Source: Candidatus Schekmanbacteria bacterium
GTDB lineage: Bacteria; CSSED10-310; JACPHN01
Assembly (NCBI GenBank): GCA_016188575.1
Contig: JACPHN010000227.1
Location: 1-17,326 of the forward strand
Direction: 5' to 3'
Length of the DNA: 17,326 bases
Under the pieces are notes generated by a model. It saw only the letters and a list, made by a program, of their open reading frames with translations, was not told where the DNA came from and ran no database searches. The position numbers were made by a program, and so were the translations under genes. Below are positions 1-7,682 of this stretch, in pieces; the first letter of the stretch is position 1, and every line of letters begins with the position of its first letter.

Positions 1-3000
1 GCCCTCGCCATGCTGCGACCAGCCACAGGAGTGGGACTATCAGTGCCAGCGCTGGCCACCGGCCGAGCGGCACCTCCGCCAACGTCTGGACCGTGATGTG
101 AACGAGCGCGGAACCGGTTTCCCCGCCGCTATCGGTCGCCGCCAGCGCGATCTCGTGCCGCCCCCGGGACAGGTTCGCCGTGGTCAGCGACGCTCCCGTC
201 CCGAGCTCGCCGTCCAGGCTCGATCGCCATACCAGCGCGGCGTCCGAGAGCAGCCCATCTTCCCGGTCATAGCCGCCCCCGTCGAGCGTCACGTCCTCCC
301 CCACGAGGAAGTAGCTTTCGTCGAGGGGCGCGTGAATTGCGGCGGTCGGCGCCTTGACCTCGACTGAAAAGGCAGCGCCGGCCACCTCTTGCGTATTGAC
401 GCCGTCCGTCGCCGTGACGCGGATCACGCAGCTCTCGCCGCCGCGCTTCGACTCCGTGTCAAAAGTCAGGGTGTAGGCGTCGCCCGCGACCTCCAGGTCG
501 CCGTGGAGCGGAAACCACAGCTCGCCGTCGCAACCATAGCTGAACGTGAACGACAGCGCGTCGCCATCGCCGTCGGCGGCCGTCCAGGTAAGCTCGTAGC
601 GACCGTTCCCAAGGTCGGACACTTCCGGCGTCGAGAGCGCCGGGCTGTTGGCCGAAACGGCCACCTCGCCGATGACCGCGGCCCCGTGCTTGACGGCAAT
701 CCGGCGGGTACCGTCCGGAAAAGACACTGTAAACCCGAAAAACTTCGAGGCACCGGATTCGCCGTTGACCGCGAGCGGGGAGAAGCTGGTCGCGGACAGC
801 GCTTGCCCCGCCTCGTCCTGGCACTCGAGGCTGTAGTCACCGGCTTGCACCGTGTCTGCTTGCTCCGATTCCATGGTGTAGATCGGCCAGAGGGTGGCGA
901 CGTCGTTTGCGTCGATTTCGCCACCTACGAGCATCGCGCGCGACTGGCGCAGCGCCGCCGACCGGCTCGCCAGAATGATCTTGGCGACCAGCACCTCGTA
1001 GTTGATCGCCGTGATCCACGGCCTGGTGACATTATGATTCCCCATGTGCGTGTCCCAGTTGTAGGATGCGTCGTTCACGTCCTCGACGACGTTCAGGCGC
1101 GCCCGGCCAATCCAGTTTCCGGCCCCGAGCCGCAGCACCGCGGACACCTCACCTACGGGATCCCACCCCTCGCCGGCAACCACGGTCGCGTTCTGCTCCG
1201 ACGTGTACTCTTCGATAACCTCTCCCTGCCACACGTGGAAAATCTCGTGCGCGGTGATGTGAACCGCCATCGTGTCGTACTGTTTTTCGTCGACGTATAC
1301 ACCCCAGCCGACGCGGGGAAAGGCCAGGCCGGAGATGTCGCTGCCAAGCGCCCCCTCGGGAGCAATGAAGACGACGCTGTCCCACCCGCCATTCTCGGCG
1401 CTACGCCACCAACTGCCCTGCTTCGCCAGGAACGGCGTTACCGGCGAAAAAAAACCGGTGATCGAGTCAGGGTTCTTGGGGACCTGATTCTGCTCCTGTT
1501 GCTCGTCATCGTAGTGGACGAGCACATCCGCCACCGGAAAAGCGGCGCGCAAGAAGGCGGCATGGCGCGCCATGAGCTGCTTGTGCTCGGCGACGGTCCG
1601 CTTGTGCGTGGTACCAGCGGAATCGATAGCCTTGAAGAGGATCTTGTACTGCGGCTTGCCGGTGGGTCCCGCGAGGACTTTCATTTGCTGGGTTGCGGTG
1701 TCGTTCGCCGACTTCGCGTCCGTGGACAGCAACGTCGCGCTGGTGTTGAGCCAGCCGGCGGCGCGCGGCCGTGGCGACCGCGTGGCCGCGTCGTGCTCGA
1801 GATTCAACCGGTCGCTGCCGTTGACGAAGAGGTGGAGGCGCCGGCCGTTCGTGCTACCGGCGATGCTCCGGAGGCCGGTGATGCCGGCCTCCGGCACGAT
1901 GTACGTCCCGTCGGCGAGCACCACCATCGCCATTCCGCTCAGAGTCTGGGAGGGGTTGCCGTCGTCGTAGTCGACGCGGACGCTGACGTCGTGAACCTCC
2001 GCGAAGAGGCCGATGGTGGCGCCGGAAAACGCCGCGGCAACGCGCGTCATCATCGCCTTGTCCTGAATGAGCTCGATGGCGCCTTCCGTTGCCTGGAGCG
2101 GTTGCACCCCGGTCAGCGCGATGTCCGGGACCACCGTCAGCGCCAGGGTCTTCGACGCCGACGCATTGTTCGCCTCGTTGGTCTCCCACCGGACGTTCCG
2201 CGGATCGGCCACGGCCTCGACGGTTGCGGTCAGCTCCGCCGCGAGCCGGTCACCGCTGCGGCGGGCGATGAGGTTGGCCAGCACGCCCTGAAGGCGCTTG
2301 TTCGGGTCCCAGGTGAGAGTGAGCTGGCGGCTTTCACCGTCCTGCAGCAACTCGATCGTCACCGCATCCACGGCGACGCCATTGACGCGCAGCTCTACCT
2401 GGACATTGGCGAGTGGCGCGCGGTGAGCGCGGCCGGAAGGCTCGCGGGGAGCTCCGGTGCCGGCGTTGGCGACCGTCGCCGTGACCTGGATGGGGGCCAA
2501 CGTTGCGCCGTCCAGCACAAGCTCCGCCGCTTCAGGAACGGTGATCACGGGGACGCTGAGGTCGGGAAGCGAGCCCACCAACGGCAACGTGTCACCGTTT
2601 TTCAGCTCTCCGTTTGAGGTGAACGGCAAATCCGTGTCGCCAAAGCCATCCCCGTCAGCATCCTGACCGCCGTACTCGCTCCAGTAGTTGCCTCCGATGT
2701 AGGGTCCTCCGATGATATTCGGGCCGGCGGCCTTTTCGGTATGGAACGTGGCGACGCCCTCTGGATCGTACGCAGCGAAATCAGGCTCATTGTCGTGAAA
2801 CACGTTGTTGTAGACGCGATCGCCCGCCCCCTCATCGCCGAAGAGGATGCCCCAGGCGTTGTTGAAGATATGGTTGCCGCGAACGACGACACCCGACGAG
2901 CCGCGCCTGGGTGCTTCCCTGAGAGCGACATTGCGGTTGTCGTGGAACGACGAGTCAGCGATGGTGTGACCGGTGCCTTCGAAAGAGATCCCATATCTGT

Positions 3001-3607
3001 TGTCGTAGAGCTCGCAATCCGTAACCGTGTGATTGGTACCCGCGACGTGAATGCCCGCGTTGGTCACATAAGGGTTGTTCCAGAAGAGGTCGGCTCGGGT
3101 CACGACCAGTCCTGTAAGGAGGTGGTTGTCACCGGATAGCAGGATTCCGGCTGCCAGGCAGTCAGACGCGAAGAGGTTCTTGAGTATCAGGCCGGAGCCA
3201 GAAGCTTGCAGGCAGGTCATGCTGGTATTGTCGATGAAGGAAAAGCCTTCGATGACGAGATCGGATGCATTGGAGACGACGGACGATTTGAAGATGGTGA
3301 CGGCAGGTCCGCCGGAGGAGTAGTAGCGGATCTGGCGCTGGCCGCAGTAGCTGATGCTGAATCCGGAGTAGGTGCCGGGGGCGACCTCGACCTCGTCGCC
3401 AGGCTGCATGCAGCACTCGTGGCCGCCCTCACCGCATCCCGCTTTGGTCAGCGCGGTAATGCTCGGGTAGTCGCCGGGCACGTGCCAGGTTTTCGCCGCC
3501 GCGGCGCCGGGTGCCAGCACCGCCAGTGCCGCGCAAAGCACGGCCGCCATCGCGGCAGACCCCAGCGCCCACACCCACCGGGTTCGCGTCGCTCCCACAC
3601 GGCTCAC
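1..3607 (-). CDS. Exported multidomain protein: beta-helix, CARDB, HExxH metallopeptidase-like, Ig-like (3' end outside window)
   Basis: One minus-strand frame stays open from a GTG at 3607 to the left edge, 1,202 codons without a stop. The GTG sits 5 bases after AAAGGAGG. I read, in order: a signal peptide (about 1-39, ending GAAAA); a NosD-like right-handed parallel beta-helix (about 95-290, repeats such as NHTVTDCELYDNRYGI); a GGNYWSEY motif followed by an Asp-rich DADGDGFGD loop (about 300-325), a common ending for such helices; a CARDB-like domain (about 340-470, ending WETNEANN); then a region with H787-E788-x-x-H791 and a possible third zinc ligand at E820 (GEVSA) or E813. Ig-like segments follow. 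The last visible residues, WPALALIVPLLWLVAAW, form a hydrophobic helix after PLGR, so the true end is probably only a few codons away. The protein is likely secreted or surface-anchored. Protease activity is inferred only from the HExxH motif. It is transcribed divergently from the M1-like peptidase gene. Confidence 0.88.
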   Translation of the reverse strand, partial: MSRVGATRTRWVWALGSAAMAAVLCAALAVLAPGAAAAKTWHVPGDYPSITALTKAGCGEGGHECCMQPGDEVEVAPGTYSGFSISYCGQRQIRYYSSGGPAVTIFKSSVVSNASDLVIEGFSFIDNTSMTCLQASGSGLILKNLFASDCLAAGILLSGDNHLLTGLVVTRADLFWNNPYVTNAGIHVAGTNHTVTDCELYDNRYGISFEGTGHTIADSSFHDNRNVALREAPRRGSSGVVVRGNHIFNNAWGILFGDEGAGDRVYNNVFHDNEPDFAAYDPEGVATFHTEKAAGPNIIGGPYIGGNYWSEYGGQDADGDGFGDTDLPFTSNGELKNGDTLPLVGSLPDLSVPVITVPEAAELVLDGATLAPIQVTATVANAGTGAPREPSGRAHRAPLANVQVELRVNGVAVDAVTIELLQDGESRQLTLTWDPNKRLQGVLANLIARRSGDRLAAELTATVEAVADPRNVRWETNEANNASASKTLALTVVPDIALTGVQPLQATEGAIELIQDKAMMTRVAAAFSGATIGLFAEVHDVSVRVDYDDGNPSQTLSGMAMVVLADGTYIVPEAGITGLRSIAGSTNGRRLHLFVNGSDRLNLEHDAATRSPRPRAAGWLNTSATLLSTDAKSANDTATQQMKVLAGPTGKPQYKILFKAIDSAGTTHKRTVAEHKQLMARHAAFLRAAFPVADVLVHYDDEQQEQNQVPKNPDSITGFFSPVTPFLAKQGSWWRSAENGGWDSVVFIAPEGALGSDISGLAFPRVGWGVYVDEKQYDTMAVHITAHEIFHVWQGEVIEEYTSEQNATVVAGEGWDPVGEVSAVLRLGAGNWIGRARLNVVEDVNDASYNWDTHMGNHNVTRPWITAINYEVLVAKIILASRSAALRQSRAMLVGGEIDANDVATLWPIYTMESEQADTVQAGDYSLECQDEAGQALSATSFSPLAVNGESGASKFFGFTVSFPDGTRRIAVKHGAAVIGEVAVSANSPALSTPEVSDLGNGRYELTWTAADGDGDALSFTFSYGCDGELWFPLHGDLEVAGDAYTLTFDTESKRGGESCVIRVTATDGVNTQEVAGAAFSVEVKAPTAAIHAPLDESYFLVGEDVTLDGGGYDREDGLLSDAALVWRSSLDGELGTGASLTTANLSRGRHEIALAATDSGGETGSALVHITVQTLAEVPLGRWPALALIVPLLWLVAAWRG

Positions 3608-3612
3608 ACCCG

Positions 3613-3620
3613 CCTCCTTT
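3613..3620 (-). promoter_or_regulatory. Ribosome binding site deciding the GTG start of the beta-helix protein
   Basis: The minus strand reads AAAGGAGG, then five bases, then GTG at 3607. The strong match and spacing choose this GTG over the internal ATG, which would remove the first 19 residues, including the basic start of the signal peptide. An overlapping GTG at 3609 is followed at once by TGA. Confidence 0.8.
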
Positions 3621-3708
3621 GTTGGCGCGCATGGCAAGGTCGGATCTCACTGCGCACGAGCTCTACCTCGCCAGTGCCGCGCGGTTCCATGTGATACGCC
3701 ATGGGAAG

Positions 3709-3737
3709 ATCGTAGTGGCCGGCGATCGGCGCGTCAA
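3709..3737 (-). promoter_or_regulatory. Sigma-70-like promoter of the beta-helix protein gene
   Basis: The minus strand has TTGACG (3737-3732), a 17-base spacer and TACGAT (3714-3709). The -35 matches 5 of 6 and the -10 matches 4 of 6 of the housekeeping consensus. Transcription would start near 3702, giving a leader of about 95 bases. A GGCGGTGGATTC block lies exactly 16 bases upstream of the -35, as it does at the metH promoter. Confidence 0.5.
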
Positions 3738-3887
3738 CGTCCAGTGGTGGCTTGAATCCACCGCCCGTTCGCGGCAAGCTGCGCGGAAAGTGCATCACGA
3801 AGACTCCCCACCTCACTGCCCCCTGCAGGCGGGGGAAGGGACGGATGGGGGGCGCAGTCGCGTCGACGTCGAACCGACAATGGATTC

Positions 3888-3893
3888 AGGAGG
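3888..3893 (+). promoter_or_regulatory. Ribosome binding site deciding the start of the M1-like peptidase
   Basis: AGGAGG is followed by five bases and ATG at 3899. The frame is open further upstream to 3752, but the extra 49 codons carry no recognisable signal, whereas starting at 3899 gives a clean signal peptide. Confidence 0.8.
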
Positions 3894-3898
3894 CACCG

Positions 3899-5341
3899 AT
3901 GGATCTCAGAAGCTGGGCACAGGGCCTGCTCATCGCGCTACTAACCACGGCGGCGGGCGCGCAAGTGGCGCTCTCCCCGAGCCACTACGAGCTCGGCGTC
4001 GAGCTGGACTACACGCGCGAGGAGCTGCAAGCGACGGCCCGCATCGTCCTGAGCAATCCTTCCGCGGAGCCCCAGCGCACGGCTTCGCTACTGCTCTATC
4101 GGCTGCTGCGCGTGCGCGCCGCCAGCGACGATCACGGGCACGATCTGGCGTTCACCCAGGCCGTCGTCGCGTTCGAGGATTTCGCGAAACTCCAGGTCAA
4201 CCAGATCGTCGTGACACTCGCGGACCCGCTCGCGCCGGGAGCGCAGACGGCGATCTCACTTCAGTACGGCGGATTTCTGCTGGGCTACGCCGAGACGGGG
4301 ATGCGCTACGTGCAGGATCGCATCGATCCCGAGCTCACGATCTTGCGCGACGATTCGTTCGCGTATCCGCTGCCGGGTCATCCCTCGCGTGCGGTCAATC
4401 GCAGCGCGCCCGAGGCGAGCTTCACCTACTCGGCGCGGATTACGGTTCCCTCCGGGCTCGTGGTCGCCAACGGCGGCCGCCTGGAAGCGACAGACACGCG
4501 CGGAGACAAGGTGACGTACCGCTTCTCCAGCCTGAAACCGTCCTGGCGGATGGATTTCGTGATCGCGCGATACACACGGCTGTCCTCCGGCACGATTCAC
4601 GTCTACCACCTTCCCGGCGACGGAGCAGGTGCCGCCGCGGTCGCACAGGCGGCCGCAAAGGCGATGGCGCTCTTCGGCGTCTGGTTCGGCCCGCTGGCCG
4701 AGGAAGCCGAGTTGACGTTCATCGAGATCCCGGACGGATGGGGGTCGCAGGCCGACGTGACGACAGTCATTCAGAGCGCGGCGGCGTTCCGCGACCCCAG
4801 CCGCCATCGCGAGGTTTACCACGAGATCAGCCATCTGTGGAACGTGCGCGCGACGGATCGCCCCTCGCCGCGCTGGAACGAGGGGTTGGCGTCGTTCCTC
4901 GAATTCCTCGCCGCCCAGGAGCTGACCGGCGAGCGCGTCGTGGATGCGCGGGCAACGCAGCTTGTGGACTGGCTGCGGCAGGAGCTCCCGGGTCATCCGG
5001 CGTGGCGAAAGATCCCGCTCGCCGACTACGGCCGCAATGGCCTCACCGATTTGTCGTACTCCGTCGGCGCCCTGTTCTTCGATCTTCTCTATCGCCTCGC
5101 CGGCAAGGAGACGTTCAACGCGATCATCCGCAAGTATGCCGCTGACTTCGGCGGCCGCGGCGGCAGCACCAAGGATCTCGCGGAGACTATCCGCAAGACC
5201 GCGAGCATCGACCTCTCGCCACTGCTCACGGACTGGCTCTTCACGACCGGGTGGACGGAGCGCATTGCGCACGATGCCGGAATCGCGGAGCTCGCCGCGT
5301 GGTATGGTCGCGGCGGTCACGCGGGACAGGAGCGCCCGTGA
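3899..5341 (+). CDS. Secreted M1-like gluzincin metallopeptidase
   Basis: 480 residues. The first 21 (MDLRSWAQGLLIALLTTAAG...) look like a signal peptide, so the enzyme probably acts in the periplasm or outside the cell. An N-terminal beta-rich domain resembling the M1 aminopeptidase saddle domain precedes the catalytic part. Zinc ligands are H308, H312 (HEISH) and E328 in WNEGLASF; Y387 in SYSVGALFFDLLY fits the M1 transition-state tyrosine. Two deviations are visible: 15 residues lie between HExxH and the third ligand, against 18 in classical M1 enzymes, and the GxMEN substrate motif is absent, with DGWGSQADVTTV in about its place. Family membership is therefore M1-like, and the substrate cannot be told. 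It has its own strong ribosome binding site, stops with TGA, and diverges from another exported HExxH protein. Confidence 0.9.
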   Translation: MDLRSWAQGLLIALLTTAAGAQVALSPSHYELGVELDYTREELQATARIVLSNPSAEPQRTASLLLYRLLRVRAASDDHGHDLAFTQAVVAFEDFAKLQVNQIVVTLADPLAPGAQTAISLQYGGFLLGYAETGMRYVQDRIDPELTILRDDSFAYPLPGHPSRAVNRSAPEASFTYSARITVPSGLVVANGGRLEATDTRGDKVTYRFSSLKPSWRMDFVIARYTRLSSGTIHVYHLPGDGAGAAAVAQAAAKAMALFGVWFGPLAEEAELTFIEIPDGWGSQADVTTVIQSAAAFRDPSRHREVYHEISHLWNVRATDRPSPRWNEGLASFLEFLAAQELTGERVVDARATQLVDWLRQELPGHPAWRKIPLADYGRNGLTDLSYSVGALFFDLLYRLAGKETFNAIIRKYAADFGGRGGSTKDLAETIRKTASIDLSPLLTDWLFTTGWTERIAHDAGIAELAAWYGRGGHAGQERP

Positions 5342-5475
5342 GCGGCAGATAGGCGAGGGCGCCCCTGGCGGTTCCCACTATTTTCCGGCGCAAGAAGCGG
5401 ACGAGGCGCGTTCCGCAGCTCCGCGGCTTGCCCGCCGTCGACCTGGGGGCCGGCGTTGAATGTGCGGAACCTCCC

Positions 5476-5675
5476 CCGCTCGACCGGGGAGCAAATCGGG
5501 TGTGCGAAAAATGCGCCCCGCTCGACCGGGGAGCAAATCGGGAGCACGAAAAACGCGCCCCGCTCGACCGGAGGGCAATTCGGGAGCACGAAAAACGCGC
5601 CCCGCTCGACCGGGGAGCAAATCGGGAGCACGAAAAACGCGCCCCGCTCGACCGGGGGGCAATTCGGGAACGCGA
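5476..5675. repeat. Five tandem 42-bp repeats with terminator-like palindromes
   Basis: Copies begin at 5476, 5518, 5560, 5602 and 5644. Copies 2 and 4 are almost identical, copies 3 and 5 share a few changes (GGCAATTC for AGCAAATC), and copy 5 diverges at its end. Each holds a near-palindrome, CCCCGCTCGACCGGGG on the plus strand (CGGAG in copy 3). Read on the minus strand, copies 2-5 give the hairpin CCCCGGTCGAGCGGGG followed by CGCG (CGCA in copy 2) and TTTTT, the form of an intrinsic terminator. No unique spacers separate the units, so this is not CRISPR. Confidence 0.9.
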
Positions 5676-5858
5676 TGAGGTTCAGCCGCGCTGACGAAGC
5701 GGCGGGCACGCCTGGGGATCGATACCCAGCGAGGACCAGGGCAGGGCCCGCCGCCGCAGGCGGTGGGAGGGCGCCCGAACCGAGCGCCGGCGGCTTGAGC
5801 TCGACCCGATCCGTGAGAGACGTCCTCGCCCACGGAACGGCCCAAGTCTCTCCGCGGC

Positions 5859-5887
5859 TTGAGAGTCGTGAGCGGCCCGTGTAGGAT
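5859..5887 (+). promoter_or_regulatory. Sigma-70-like promoter of the kinase-FGE gene
   Basis: TTGAGA (5859-5864), a 17-base spacer and TAGGAT (5882-5887) match the housekeeping consensus at 5 of 6 and 4 of 6. The start site would be near 5894, about 37 bases before the ATG. Confidence 0.5.
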
Positions 5888-5930
5888 AGGCGAGGGCCGG
5901 CCGATCGCGGTCCGGCCGGAGAGATGTCAC

Positions 5931-7682
5931 ATGTCGAGCGATGCCTTGCAGCGTGCCCGCGACGCCATCACGCACCTGCTTGCTGGCCATGACCTGGCCG
6001 CCGACGCTGCCGCCAACATCGCGGCAGAGGTGGCGGCGCTGTTCGCGCCGCTCGTCCACGGCGATGCGGACGCCATCATCGCTCCATTGCCCCCGTCTCT
6101 CGCACCGTCCGCTGCCCATACGCTCTCGCTAAGGCCCCCAGGGCCGCACGACCTCAAGGCGGGTTCGCCGGGTCCTGCTCCCGCGCCCGCCGGGGAGGAA
6201 GGCGCGCTCCTGCAGCGCCTCTCCCCCCATCCGGAGCGCTACTGCGAACTGGGGGAAATCGGCCGCGGCGGCATGGGTCGCGTCCTCGCGGTCGTCGATC
6301 GCGACTTCCGGAGGCAAGTGGCCATGAAGGTGCTGCCCCTGGAGGATTCGTCCGCAGACAAGGCTACACGCTTCCTGCGCGAGGCGCGAATCACCGGCCA
6401 GCTCGAGCACCCTGCGGTAGTCCCGGCCTACGACATGGGAATTAACCGGAGCAATGGCCGCTCCGAGCTCTTCTATACCATGAAGCGGGTCACGGGGCGC
6501 TCACTCGCTGCGCTTGCCCGAGAGCACCACGAGCAAGCACGAGGCGGTGATCCCGCCCGGGTCGCGCTCGGCTTGCGTCGCCTCGTGCGCATCGTCCAGC
6601 GGGTATGCCAGGCCGTGGACTACGCTCATGAGCGCGGCGTCCTCCACCGCGACCTGAAGCCGCAAAACGTCATGGTAGGCGACTATGGCGAGGCCTACTT
6701 GGTGGACTGGGGGCTCGCCACGAAGCGTGGTGAGGCCGACTCCGGGTCCGCAGACGTCGCCTCCGAGACGTCAGAGGCAGCGGTTGTCAGCAGGCTTGTC
6801 GGCACGCCCGCGTATTTGCCGCTCGAAGTGGCGCGCGGCGAGGCTCCCGACGAGCGCAGCGACGTGTATGGCCTCGGCGCCATACTGTTCCAAATCCTGT
6901 ACGGAACGGCGCCCCACCACGGAGACACCGTGGCAGACGTGCTCGCGGCGGCGGCAAGCGACGAGGCGCAGGCGCCGGCCGAGCACGCCGGAGCTGTCGT
7001 CCCCCCCGAGCTCGCTGCGATCTGCCGGCAGGCGATGGCGCGCAACCCAAGCCAGCGAACCGCGAGCGCGCGGGCGCTCCACGCGGAGCTCGAGGAGTAT
7101 CTCGAAGGCGTCAAGGAACGCGAGCGCCGCGGCCAGGAAGCAAGACGTCTCGCCGCGGAGGGCGTGCAGCATACCCGCGCCTACGTTGCCCATCGCGAGG
7201 CGTTTCGAGAGCTGGAGGCACAGTCCAGAGCACTTGAGAGGACCTTCAAGGGGCCTGAGCCGATCGCGGAAAAGAGCCGCTGGTGGGCGCTGGAGGACCG
7301 TGCCGAGGCGGAGCGGCGGGCGCTCGGCGTCCGCTTCGCCGCTGCCGAGCGCAGCTTTCACAATGCACTCGAATTCGAGCCACAATGCGCCCCGGCGCGC
7401 CGCGGTCTCGCCGATCTGTACTACGACCGGTTCAGGGCCGCCGAAGTGGCGCGCGAGGAGCACGAGATGCTCTACTACCGCGAGCTGGTCGAGATCCACC
7501 ATGAAGGGAAATACGACCATGAGCTGCGCGGAGACGGCGAGCTGCAGGTGATGACTTCTCCCTCCGATGCCGAGGTCTACATCTACGCGTACGAGCAACG
7601 CGAACGGCGCCTGGTTCCCGTCCCGTGGAAAAGGAGCCGGGCGGCATCCGCCAAGGCGGAAGGAGAAGACCTGGAGGTGTAG
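5931..7682 (+). CDS. Serine/threonine protein kinase, N-terminal part of a kinase-FGE protein ending at an in-frame TAG
   Basis: 583 residues to the first TAG. The ATG at 5931 follows GGAGAG by seven bases; a TTG at 5859 lies upstream in frame but has no such site. The Hanks-type kinase domain (about 103-395) has glycine loop GRGGMG (111-116), lysine K133 in VAMKVL, E151, catalytic HRDLKPQN (239-246), DWG (259-261, in place of DFG), GTPAYLPLEV (291-300) and DVYGLG (311-316). All catalytic residues are present. About 395-530 is charged and helical, then a PEGA-like segment begins (GELQVMTSPSDAEVYIY). No membrane helix was seen. The same frame continues past the TAG into the rest of the PEGA-like segment and an FGE domain, the known architecture of bifunctional kinase/FGE proteins, so this is probably an incomplete product unless the TAG is read through. 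Confidence 0.9.
   Translation: MSSDALQRARDAITHLLAGHDLAADAAANIAAEVAALFAPLVHGDADAIIAPLPPSLAPSAAHTLSLRPPGPHDLKAGSPGPAPAPAGEEGALLQRLSPHPERYCELGEIGRGGMGRVLAVVDRDFRRQVAMKVLPLEDSSADKATRFLREARITGQLEHPAVVPAYDMGINRSNGRSELFYTMKRVTGRSLAALAREHHEQARGGDPARVALGLRRLVRIVQRVCQAVDYAHERGVLHRDLKPQNVMVGDYGEAYLVDWGLATKRGEADSGSADVASETSEAAVVSRLVGTPAYLPLEVARGEAPDERSDVYGLGAILFQILYGTAPHHGDTVADVLAAAASDEAQAPAEHAGAVVPPELAAICRQAMARNPSQRTASARALHAELEEYLEGVKERERRGQEARRLAAEGVQHTRAYVAHREAFRELEAQSRALERTFKGPEPIAEKSRWWALEDRAEAERRALGVRFAAAERSFHNALEFEPQCAPARRGLADLYYDRFRAAEVAREEHEMLYYRELVEIHHEGKYDHELRGDGELQVMTSPSDAEVYIYAYEQRERRLVPVPWKRSRAASAKAEGEDLEV
7680..7682 (+). other. First in-frame amber codon of the kinase-FGE gene
   Basis: The TAG is codon 584 counted from 5931, inside the PEGA-like segment (DLEV-TAG-PLPLAPG). 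The same frame stays open for 261 more codons. There is no new ribosome binding site downstream, and the next base context (TAG CCG) is not the CAATTA type known for efficient readthrough. Confidence 0.85.

Larger units (their letters stand above)
5342..5930. other. 589-bp non-coding region
   Basis: No convincing gene lies between the M1-like peptidase and the kinase. Its notable contents are five tandem 42-bp repeats (5476-5675) and a promoter close to the kinase. Open frames across the repeats exist on both strands because the period is a multiple of three. They have no ribosome binding site and no family resemblance. Confidence 0.7.

Noticed and set aside
389-2617. Long plus-strand open frame of 742 codons
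   Set aside because: It is the antisense shadow of the beta-helix/metallopeptidase gene, which has a signal peptide, recognisable domains and a ribosome binding site. The plus frame is Arg/Val-rich and resembles no family.
3511-5145. Plus-strand open frame of 544 codons overlapping the M1-like peptidase
   Set aside because: It runs out of frame through the peptidase gene. Only the peptidase frame carries HEISH, WNEG and a signal peptide.
5476-5675. CRISPR array
   Set aside because: The units are contiguous with no unique spacers, and no cas genes are nearby.
5317-5709. Minus-strand frame with 14-residue repeats (PVERGAFFVLP type)
   Set aside because: The 42-bp DNA repeat keeps several frames open on both strands. 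There is no ribosome binding site, and the hairpin plus T-run structure explains the repeat better.
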